DNA from: an uncultured Myxococcales bacterium
GTDB taxonomy: Bacteria; Myxococcota_A; UBA9042
Reading direction: 5' to 3'
DNA length: 55,610 bases
Assembly: GCA_903850505.1 (NCBI GenBank)
Contig: CAINLT010000414.1
Coordinates: forward strand, 1-55,610
Below the pieces are notes generated by a model. It was given only the letters and a program-made list of their open reading frames with translations. It searched no databases and had not been told where the DNA came from. A program made the position numbers and the translations under genes. Shown piece by piece: positions 9,410 through 17,900 of the stretch (its first letter is position 1; every line of letters starts with the position of its first letter).

Positions 9410-10057
9410 TCACACGCCTTTGTCGACGTCCGGCCAGATGATTTTGTGCATCTGCAACTGCAGCCGTCCCGGCGCTTTCGCGGCCAGCAGCCACGTCACC
9501 AGCTCGGCGTGCGGCACTTGCCCCGCCACGGCCGACCAGAGCACTTTGGCCTGACAGCCGACCAGTTGACCGGAAAGCGCGGCCAGCGCCCAGTCAAAAT
9601 CCGCGCGGTTGGCGACGACAATCTTCAGCTCATCGCGGGACCGCAGCCGCGCCAGCTCCGGCCACAGGTTGCGCGCCGACTCGCCTGACGCCGGGCACTT
9701 CAAATCCGCGATCACCGTCACGCGCGGGTCCAGCTGCGTGAACGGGTACGCGCCCGAGGTCTCCAGCAGCACTTCCAGCCCGGCGTCGCACAGCGCACTC
9801 AGCAGCAGCGGCGCGGTTTTTTGCGCCAACGGCTCGCCGCCCGTCACTTCCACCAGCGGCACGCCGAGGTCCAGCACTTGCTGCACGACGTCGCGGATCA
9901 GGTGCTTCTGGCCTTTGCCAAACGTGTACGCGCTGTCGCACCACGTGCAGCGCAGCGGGCAGCCGGCGAGGCGCACGAACGTGCACGGACGACCCGCGTG
10001 CGTCGATTCGCCCTGGATGGACGCGTAGAGTTCAATGAGCGCGACGCTGTCGATCAC
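9410..10057 (-). CDS. queE: 7-carboxy-7-deazaguanine synthase (radical SAM)
   Basis: Converts 6-carboxy-tetrahydropterin to 7-carboxy-7-deazaguanine in queuosine/7-deazaguanine biosynthesis, using a 4Fe-4S cluster and S-adenosylmethionine. Motifs: IELYASIQGEST near the N-terminus (the QGEG region), the radical-SAM triad CPLRCTWCDSAYTF (CxxxCxxC), and VTGGEPL. 215 residues is normal for QueE. The ATG overlaps the coaX stop by four bases (ATGA), indicating translational coupling. Other queuosine genes (queC, queD, queF) are not in the window. Confidence 0.92.
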   Translation of the reverse strand: MIDSVALIELYASIQGESTHAGRPCTFVRLAGCPLRCTWCDSAYTFGKGQKHLIRDVVQQVLDLGVPLVEVTGGEPLAQKTAPLLLSALCDAGLEVLLETSGAYPFTQLDPRVTVIADLKCPASGESARNLWPELARLRSRDELKIVVANRADFDWALAALSGQLVGCQAKVLWSAVAGQVPHAELVTWLLAAKAPGRLQLQMHKIIWPDVDKGV

Positions 10058-10887
10058 GCCTTGTGTCCCCGGCGGACAACGTTCGGCTCGGGCGTGTCGT
10101 CGCAGTTGCGCTCGTACACCATGCGGAGGCCGTCCAGCGTCAGGAATTCAAGCACTTCGCCGATGCTCTCGGTTTCCTTGGCGATGAGCGGCGCGAGTCC
10201 GCCCGTCGCGATGACCTTGCACGGCTCGCCGAGCGCGGTTTGCAGGCGGGTGACCAGACCTTCCACGAGCGCGACGTAGCCGTAGACGAGCCCGGACTGG
10301 ATGGCCTGGACAGTGGTCCGACCAATCACGCTTGGCGGTCGAACCACCTCGACGCGGGGCAGCTTGGCGGCGCGCGTGAAGAGCGCGTCGGCGCTGATGC
10401 CAATGCCCGGAACGATGACGCCGCCGAGGTAGCGGCCCTTGGCGTCGACGACGTCAAAAGTCGTGGCGGTGCCGAAGTCCACAACGATGCAGGCGCTTTG
10501 GCAGCGTTCAAACGCGGCGATCGCGTTGACGATGCGGTCCGCGCCCACTTCCTTGGGATTGTCGACGAGGATCGGCATGCCGGAGCGCGTGCCTGGGCCC
10601 ACGATGACGGGCGCCTTGCCGATGCCGCGGCGGCAGACTTCCTCAAAAACGCCGGTCAACTGCGGCACGACCGAGCCAATGATCGCCTGATGGATCGCCG
10701 AAAACGCAAAGCCGCGCTGTTGGAGCATCAGGAACACGGACGCGAAATACTCGTCGGCGGTGGAGTTGCGCCGGCTCTCAATGCGCAAGTGGTCGAGCAA
10801 CTCTGTGCCGCGGTAGATGCCAAGGACGGCGTTGGTGTTGCCGATGTCGATGGCGAGCAGGAGTTCAGGCGTGGCGGAGGTCGTCAT
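10054..10887 (-). CDS. coaX: Type III pantothenate kinase
   Basis: Phosphorylates pantothenate with ATP, the first step of coenzyme A synthesis, and belongs to the ASKHA fold. Motifs: N-terminal phosphate loop LLAIDIGNTNAVLGIY, DFGTATTFDVVDAKGRYLGG, the catalytic region GADRIVNAIAAF, and IVPGIGISADALFTRAAKLP. Length about 277 residues, slightly above the typical 255-260 because of a C-terminal tail. In-frame ATGs at 10899 and 10887; the second is closer to the family N-terminus. It lies in the same direction as birA upstream (about 90 bases apart) and overlaps queE downstream. The birA-coaX pairing is frequent in bacteria. Confidence 0.93.
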   Translation of the reverse strand: MTTSATPELLLAIDIGNTNAVLGIYRGTELLDHLRIESRRNSTADEYFASVFLMLQQRGFAFSAIHQAIIGSVVPQLTGVFEEVCRRGIGKAPVIVGPGTRSGMPILVDNPKEVGADRIVNAIAAFERCQSACIVVDFGTATTFDVVDAKGRYLGGVIVPGIGISADALFTRAAKLPRVEVVRPPSVIGRTTVQAIQSGLVYGYVALVEGLVTRLQTALGEPCKVIATGGLAPLIAKETESIGEVLEFLTLDGLRMVYERNCDDTPEPNVVRRGHKA

Positions 10888-10976
10888 GGCGGGTCCCATG
10901 GGTTCGAGCGTCTGGCGCGGTCATCCGGACCGGGGGCGGTAGTTTGCCATGAAAAGTTGCCGATCGCACGCGGGGA

Positions 10977-11732
10977 TCAATGCCGGGGTCTTGCCCGCCA
11001 AGCCTGATCGCCCTCAACCCGCGCAATCGCCCCCGCGTGCACGACGCGCCCGGCCACGCGGAGCCCGCCATCCTCCGCCAGGCCTTCCAGTTCACCGCGG
11101 AGGCCGTCCTGCATCTCGATTACCGCGCCGCGAAAAGCCAGCCGCGCGTGCAACTCCGCCAGCGGCAATTGGCCCTGCTGCGCGACAAACAAATCCATGC
11201 GCTGGCGAATGGCGTGGGCCAACCGCGCCGCCACATCCACGCGATCGGCGCCGCCCTCCAACGCAGCGGCGTGTTCCGCCATCTGCGGCGGCACATTGCG
11301 GACGTTCACGCCGATCCCGCACAGCCACCACGGGCCGTGCGTTGTCTCCAGCCGCTCGCACAGGATGCCGCCCAGCTTGCGCCAGCCGTCCGTCGCCACC
11401 AGCAAGTCGTTGGGCCATTTCAGCTGCACCGCGTCACCCAGCACCTCAGCCGCCGCCAGTCCCGCCACCAGCGAGGCGCGCGGCCACTTGTCCAGCGGCA
11501 GCGGCAGTTGCACCGCCAGCGTCATCAGCACCGCGTCGCCCGGCTGCGCCAGCCAACGCGCGCCTGTGCGCCCGCGACCTGCGGTTTGTTCGTCGGCGAT
11601 CGCCAGATGCCAGTGCCCGTGGCGACCGCGGTTGGCCTGCAGGTGCGCCGACAGCGCCGTTTGCGTGGAATCGCACGTCGCAAAGTGCAGGATTGGCGCG
11701 AAGCCCGGCAGCCGCGCCGCGAGGTCGTTCAT
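10977..11732 (-). CDS. birA: Biotin-[acetyl-CoA carboxylase] ligase, class I (no HTH)
   Basis: Activates biotin with ATP and attaches it to the biotin carboxyl carrier of carboxylases. Visible motifs: ADEQTAGRGRTGARWLAQPG (biotinyl-AMP loop) and LKWPNDLLV, then GGILCERLE and GIGVNV. The usual small C-terminal SH3-like domain is present (GAVIEMQDGLRGELEGLAED). There is no N-terminal winged helix, so this is a ligase without the repressor function. Its ATG overlaps the nadC stop by four bases, implying coupling. Confidence 0.92.
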   Translation of the reverse strand: MNDLAARLPGFAPILHFATCDSTQTALSAHLQANRGRHGHWHLAIADEQTAGRGRTGARWLAQPGDAVLMTLAVQLPLPLDKWPRASLVAGLAAAEVLGDAVQLKWPNDLLVATDGWRKLGGILCERLETTHGPWWLCGIGVNVRNVPPQMAEHAAALEGGADRVDVAARLAHAIRQRMDLFVAQQGQLPLAELHARLAFRGAVIEMQDGLRGELEGLAEDGGLRVAGRVVHAGAIARVEGDQAWRARPRH

Positions 11733-12568
11733 CGCTGGATGCGCAGGGAAAAGTCCGCCGCTTCCACGGAATGCGTCAGCGCGCCAACCGAGATGAAATT
11801 CACGCCCGTCGCCGCCACCTCCGGAATCCGCGCCAGCGTCATGTTGCCACTCGCCTCCAGGATCGCCCGGCCCGCGGTCTGCACGACGGCCTGCCGCAGC
11901 GTCGCGGTGTCCATGTTGTCCAGCAGCACGACTTCCGCGCCGGCCTGCAGCGCTTCCTCCAGATCCGCCAGCGTCTCCACTTCCACTTCCACGCGCAGCA
12001 GATGGGAACCCACGTTGCGCGCACGCCGCACGGCCTCGGCCACGGAACCCGCCGCCATCGTGTGGTTCTCCTTGACGAGGATGCCGGCGTCCAGCGCCGT
12101 CCGGTGGTTGTGCCCGCCGCCCATCCGCACCGCGTACTTGTCCAGCGCGCGGTAGCCGGGCAGCGTCTTGCGCGTGTCGGCGATCCTGGCCGGATGCGGT
12201 TCCGTGGCGTCGACATAGGCCCGCGTCGCGGTCGCGATGCCCGACATCCGCTGCAGGAAATTGAGCGCGATGCGCTCCGCCGTCAGGATCGACGCCAGCG
12301 GCCCGTCCAATTCAATCACGACCGTGCCGTGGGTCACGCGCGTGCCATCGGCGACGATCACGCGGGCGACGATGCGCGGGTCAAAACGCTGCATGACGAG
12401 CACAAAGACCGCGCCGCCGCACATCACCGAATCTGACTTCGCGCGCACGGACGCGTGGCCGATGCGCGCGGGATCGAGCGTGGCCTCCGTCGCGTGGTCG
12501 CCCGTTCCGACGTCCTCGGCGAGGGCGAGATCAATCAGCGTGCGCAGAGCGGGCGTATCAAACCACAT
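11729..12568 (-). CDS. nadC: Nicotinate-nucleotide pyrophosphorylase (quinolinate phosphoribosyltransferase)
   Basis: Makes nicotinate mononucleotide from quinolinate and phosphoribosyl pyrophosphate in de novo NAD synthesis. Motifs: LALAEDVGTGDHAT at the N-terminus, ALNFLQRMSGIATATRAYVD, ADTRKTLPGYRALDKYAVRM, GGGHNHRTALDAGILVKENH, EVEVETLADLEEAL, VVLLDNM and LEASGNMTL. 279 residues is standard. It precedes birA with a four-base overlap and starts 39 bases after pbpC. nadA and nadB are not in the window. Confidence 0.95.
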   Translation of the reverse strand: MWFDTPALRTLIDLALAEDVGTGDHATEATLDPARIGHASVRAKSDSVMCGGAVFVLVMQRFDPRIVARVIVADGTRVTHGTVVIELDGPLASILTAERIALNFLQRMSGIATATRAYVDATEPHPARIADTRKTLPGYRALDKYAVRMGGGHNHRTALDAGILVKENHTMAAGSVAEAVRRARNVGSHLLRVEVEVETLADLEEALQAGAEVVLLDNMDTATLRQAVVQTAGRAILEASGNMTLARIPEVAATGVNFISVGALTHSVEAADFSLRIQR

Positions 12569-12607
12569 GGGAACCTCCAGGGGCGGCTATCCTAGCGTCG
12601 GACGGTG

Positions 12608-14989
12608 TCACGGCGCCAGCACCTCGATGTGCACTTGGGCGCGCTGTTGGTGTGCATCCGTCGCGCGGACGATGTGTTGGCCCGGCGGCGGCGTCCAGAA
12701 CAGCCGTTGCCCCGTCAGCGTCTCGCCAAGCGCGCGCCCGTCGACCTGCCAGCGAATGGGCGCGGGACCGTGGGCCGCGAGCGCGATCTGCTGGATGGAG
12801 TCCGGGAGCTGCGAATCGCGCTGGTAGACCGCGCCGTCCGCCGGCTCATCGATCGCCAGTTGCGCCGCGACCGGCGCGCCCGGATCCGGACACAACGGCG
12901 AAAACGCCACCGGCGGCTGCGGCAGATGCGCATGCGCCCAGCGATCAAAGACCGGCGGCAGCAGGGCATAGACCTCATGCGCGACGTGCTCCGCTGCGCA
13001 GTTGGGCCCGGCGCGCAGACCATTGCGGCGATCCAGCGCGATGTCCTGATGCACCGTGCACGGCGGCGGCTCCGTGCCCGCGGCGAACCACTCCTCGACT
13101 GCGGTGGGACAGAGCGGCGTGTGCGCGCCGCCGGACAGCGGACAGATCGCCGTGTGAACGAGGCCTGCGGGCGGCGCAAAGGGCGGCGAAGGCTGATCGC
13201 CCACGAGGTGCAACAGGACAGCGCGCAGCAGCGGCGCGGCGCCCGTGACGCCGGAGACATCGCGCATCGGCGTGCCGTCGAAGTTGCCTACCCACACGCC
13301 GACGGTCCAGCGCGGCGTCGCCCCCAGCGCCCAGTTGTCGCGAAACCCCTTGGATGTTCCTGTCTTGGCCGCCACCGGAAACGGCATTTCCAGCGGCCCG
13401 CCGCGGCCAAAAGCCGGTTGGCGCGCCACCGGATCCGCGAGGATGTCCAGCACCTGGAACGCCGCGGTCGCCGGCAGGATCTGGCGCGGTGGTTCCCGCG
13501 GCACATTCAACGGGGTGCCGGCGTCCAACTGCACCGCGGCCAGCCAGCGCGGCGGCTGCCAAGTCCCCAGTCGCGCGAGCGCGGCAAACGCGCCGGTCAA
13601 ATCCAGCAGCGCAACCTCGCCATCGCCCAGCACCAGCCCCAGTCCGTAGTGCTCCGGCGCCCGGTCCAGCGACGCCAGGCCGAGCGCGCGCAGCAGGTCC
13701 AGCAAAGGCGCCACGCCCAGCCTTTCCACGAGCCGCACCGACGCGATGTTCACCGACGAGGCCAGCGCCACGCGCGCCCGCAGCGGCCCCGCCGTCGTGT
13801 CGCCGTAGTTGCGCGGCGCGTAGTCGCCCTGCTCGGTGGCAAAATGCGCTTCGAGATCGGCCAGCAGCGTCGCGGGCGTCAGCTGTTTGTCGGGCGCGGC
13901 AAACGCCGCCGCATAGGCAAAAGCCTTGATTGTCGAACCGGGCTGCCGCAGCGTCAGCGCGCCGTCATTGGCGCCCAGCCGATCGGCATCCGCGTAGCCA
14001 GCCGAGCCGACCATCGCGCGCACTTCCATCGTCGCGTTGTCGATCACCACGACCGCGCCGTTGCCCACGCGCCGATCCGCGAGCGTCACCAGGTGGGCGT
14101 GCAGCAGCCGCGCAACCTCGTCCTGCAGCGGCGCGTGGAGCGTGGTCAGGAGCTGCGGCGGCCGCATTTGCCACAGCGCATTCAGATGTTCGCGCACCAA
14201 ATCGCCCAGGTGCGGCGCCAGGAGCGCGTTGGCCTCCGGTTGGACAAGCACCGGCTCAGCCAGCGCGCGGGTCAGGGTCTGGGCGTCGAGCGCGCCGGTC
14301 GCATGGAGCACACGCAGCAAATGCCGCTGCGCCGCGAGCGCACGCTCCGGATGCTGCAGCGGATCCAGCCGTCCCGGCGCCCGCGGCAGGACCGCGAGAT
14401 AGGCCGCCTCCGCCCACGTCAGGTCCTTGGCATCCTTGTGGAAATAGCCACGCGCCGCCGCCTGGACGCCGCGCACGAGCCCGCCATACGGCGCCCAATT
14501 CAGGTACCAGCCGAGGATCACCGGCTTGGGATAGCGCGCCTCCAGCTGCAGCGCCTCCAGCGCCTCGATGGCCTTGCCCGACCACGTCCGCGGCCGCGGC
14601 TGCATCTGCTTGACCAGCTGCTGCGTCAGCGTCGACGCGCCCGAAAAACGTCGCCCGCGCGCGAGGTTCTGGCCTACGGCGCGGACAATCGCGAGGCCGT
14701 CAACGCCCGGATGCCGCCAGAATCGCTGATCCTCCAGCGCCAGCGTCGCGGCGATCAATCGGGGCGAGATGGCGTCCAGCGGCACCGGCTGCGCGCGCGT
14801 GTGGTCCGGGCCATAGATCCAGCGCAGTGAACGGCCGTCCGCATCGCGCAACTCCGTCGCACCATACCGCTGCCGCAGCGTCTGGCCCGGATCGTCGGGC
14901 AGCAGGAAATGACCGCGCGTGAGGCCCCACAGCCCGAGGCACAGCAGGACGAACGCGAGCAGCGCGCGCCGGACGGTCACGTGTCGCAT
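12608..14989 (-). CDS. pbpC: Penicillin-binding protein 1C (bifunctional peptidoglycan synthase)
   Basis: Inner-membrane peptidoglycan glycosyltransferase/transpeptidase. An N-terminal membrane anchor (residues about 8-26) is followed by the glycosyltransferase domain with LALEDQRFWRHPGVD and GASTLTQQLVKQ, then the transpeptidase domain with the active-site Ser in QPGSTIKAF, SSVN and KTGTSKGFRDNWALG, and a C-terminal PBP1C-specific beta domain (residues about 700-793). Length of 793 is normal for PbpC. Its ATG shares one base with the stop of the upstream alpha-2-macroglobulin gene (TGATG). That pairing matches the yfhM-pbpC pair of enterobacteria, where the two are thought to detect and repair envelope attack. 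Confidence 0.94.
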   Translation of the reverse strand: MRHVTVRRALLAFVLLCLGLWGLTRGHFLLPDDPGQTLRQRYGATELRDADGRSLRWIYGPDHTRAQPVPLDAISPRLIAATLALEDQRFWRHPGVDGLAIVRAVGQNLARGRRFSGASTLTQQLVKQMQPRPRTWSGKAIEALEALQLEARYPKPVILGWYLNWAPYGGLVRGVQAAARGYFHKDAKDLTWAEAAYLAVLPRAPGRLDPLQHPERALAAQRHLLRVLHATGALDAQTLTRALAEPVLVQPEANALLAPHLGDLVREHLNALWQMRPPQLLTTLHAPLQDEVARLLHAHLVTLADRRVGNGAVVVIDNATMEVRAMVGSAGYADADRLGANDGALTLRQPGSTIKAFAYAAAFAAPDKQLTPATLLADLEAHFATEQGDYAPRNYGDTTAGPLRARVALASSVNIASVRLVERLGVAPLLDLLRALGLASLDRAPEHYGLGLVLGDGEVALLDLTGAFAALARLGTWQPPRWLAAVQLDAGTPLNVPREPPRQILPATAAFQVLDILADPVARQPAFGRGGPLEMPFPVAAKTGTSKGFRDNWALGATPRWTVGVWVGNFDGTPMRDVSGVTGAAPLLRAVLLHLVGDQPSPPFAPPAGLVHTAICPLSGGAHTPLCPTAVEEWFAAGTEPPPCTVHQDIALDRRNGLRAGPNCAAEHVAHEVYALLPPVFDRWAHAHLPQPPVAFSPLCPDPGAPVAAQLAIDEPADGAVYQRDSQLPDSIQQIALAAHGPAPIRWQVDGRALGETLTGQRLFWTPPPGQHIVRATDAHQQRAQVHIEVLAP

Positions 14990-17900
14990 CAGTCGATGTG
15001 GAGGGTGCCGGCGCCGGACGTGCCAAAGACGTCGGGTCGGTACATGGCCTCCGCGCGGGCGCCGAGATCCTGAAAGCTGCCGCGGTTGGCGGCGCGGGCG
15101 ACGTAGCGGAAGACCTGCGTGCCCGGCAGGAGATCGGCGAAGAAGCGCACTTCGCGACCGGCGAGCTCCGTGTTTTCCGGCGTGGCGATGCGCGCGTGGC
15201 GATCCACCTGCAGCGCCGCCAACCGCTGCGCGAGGCCGGCATCGTGGTTGGCAAACTGCAGGTCGACAGGCTCCAGGCCCGCACCCGGCCGATCGACGAC
15301 CGCAACGTCCTCCCAGTGATCGCCCGCGGTCACTTCCACCTGCACAATCACCTGATCGCCGCGGTGCAACGGCCCCGTCACCGGCTCACCTTTCACGGTG
15401 AAGAGCCGCCGCCGCACCAGCAACCCGCCGTTGTGCGCCTCTTGCGACGGCGTCTGCAGCGCGTAGCTGTACGCCAGCCGCAGCCACACCGGACCTTGGC
15501 CTGTGCGCTCCAACTTCACCTGCGTGTCGCCCTGGACCAACTGGTCTTGGGCGATGTCCACCGTGTCGACGTGCAAGCCGCGCGTCACCGTCCCGGCCAG
15601 CTTGACCTGATCGCCGACGCGGACCTTGAAGTCGCCCGTGGGCGGCGTCCCCGCCAGCATCTGCGCGACCAGCGCGCGCAAGGCCCACGCGTTCTCGTGC
15701 GTGCTGCGCCAACCATGGCCGCCTTGCTGCCGCGCCAGCCAGCGGGTCAGTCGCGGCAACAGCGGATGGTCCGGCTGGCTGTGCGCCAACACTTCCACCA
15801 AAAGCGCCTGACGCTGCAGCGGCGACGCCCAGTTCCACGCGCTCGCCGCGGTCGGCAGGTAGCTCGACTCGCCATCGACGCGGACTTGCGCCAGCAGCGG
15901 CTCCAGCAGCGTGTGGATCTGCGCGGCGTGTTTCTTGCTATCCAAACGCGCGAACGCCGCGGCCAGCCACAGCTGATCGTCCGCTCCCAGCGCCGCGCGG
16001 CCAGCGAAGAACGCCTCGGCGGTCGCGGCATCGGCGAGACCCACCGCCGCGCCCACCGCCAGCACCTGCACCTGTTGCGCCTTGGGCTGGTGACTCTGCA
16101 GCCACTTCGCGGCGTTCTGCAGGGCCGCTGCATCGACTTTCAGACCCGCCGCCTTGGCGTCCGCCAGCACCCACAGCGCCCAGAGCGTCGCGTCGGCGTT
16201 GGCCTCGCCGTTGTCCCAAAGCGCCAGACCGCCATCGAAGTGCGCACGGCCTTGGATGCGGTCGACCCACTTCTGCGCTTGCGCCTTCACATCCCCGCCG
16301 AAATTGGCCAGCGCCGTCTTGTCGGCACCCCGCAGCACGTCCAGCGCCAGCAGCCCTTGCAGCCGCGAGGCCAGCTGCTCCGTGCAGGCGTACGGGTAGT
16401 CCGTCAGCGCCGCGATTGCGATCTCCGCACCCACCGCCAGCGACCCGGACACCGCGATCTGCAATCCACCGCGATCGTTGCGCACGCTGGCGTCCTTGCG
16501 CAGCACGTCGATGCGATTGCCGGTCACCTGCGCCCAGCTCGCGACGGTTTCCACCGGCTGCAGCGTCTGCACCTCCAGCGCTTCTTCGACGGCGTCCGTC
16601 GCCTCGGGCTGGTGCGGCGCGGTCGCCGTTGCCCGCCACTGCACCTTGGCTTGGCCCGCGGCCTTGGCCATCACGCGAAACCGCACTTCCTGACCCTGCT
16701 GCGGCGCCAGCGTCAGCGTCGCTACTGCTGCACCGTCGAGCGCCAGCGGACCCGTCAACTTCAGCTCCACGTGCGCCGTCACGGGAAACGCCTGACGATT
16801 GCGAACCGTCGCCGTCAGCTCCACCTGATCGCCCACCGCCACGGACCGCGGCAGCGCTGGCTGCACCATCAGCGGCTTGGACGCCTCCAGTTGCGCATCC
16901 CCGCTGCCAAACTCGCCCGGACCGTCGACCGCCACGGCCATGATGCGCCAGCTCGTCAGGTTGTCCGGCAGCGTGAACGTGTGCCGCACTTTGCCATCGG
17001 CCGGCAGTTCCAGCGCCGCCTGCCAGAACGCCACGTCGCGCAGATTGGCGCGCGTCAGGCCGCGATCGCCGCCGCCGCCGCCCGGATCGCCCTTCAGCTC
17101 GCCAGCGCGCCGCCGGACCAGGACATCCATCAGGACGTTGTCTTCCACGCCGCGCCCGATCGCCGCGTAGAGCGTCGTCAGCGGATCGGGCGTCGCCTCG
17201 CCGGTCAGCGCGAGCACGCCTTCATCCACCGCCCACAGCGTCACTTCCGCCGCGCGCGGCCGACCCGCCGCATCGCGCACCGCCACTTCCACGGACGTCT
17301 TTTGCCCCGGCTGCGCCTTGCGGTGCTCCGGCGTCACCGTCACCTGCAGCCGGTGGTCGACGGGATCAACGGTCAGCTCAATCGCTTCCATCTGCACGGC
17401 TGGCGCGCCGGTGTCCAAGCCGAGCGCGCCGTCGCTGCGCCGACCGGAAATGGCCAACACGCCGATGTGCACGTTGGGCGCATGGCGCGCTTCAATTGCC
17501 ACGTCCAGCGTCGGCGCCGCGGAGTCCAGCTTGACGAGGCGCGTGCGGAGGATGCCCGCGCGCTCTTCCGTGACCAGCGCCAGCGCGCCCGGCGCCTGAT
17601 TGCGCACGAGGATGTGCGCAGTGTCGCCAACCTTGTAAGTCGGCTTGTCGGCGACAAGCAGGTGCGCGTCTTCATCGGGTCCCCAGACCATGTCCGGACC
17701 AGTGGCGTAGAAATCGCGCGTTGTCGTCGCCGTGCGGCCGCGGCTGTCGCGGAGGCTGGCTTGGATGCCGTAGAGGCCCGGCTGTTGGACCGTCAGCGTG
17801 CAGTCCACGGGCAACGCGGCGCTTGTCGTCGCGCAGGTCCCAGCGGGCGTCGTCACCAGGCGCGTCTGCCAGCTCGTTTCGCCAGCCATGCCGCGCACGC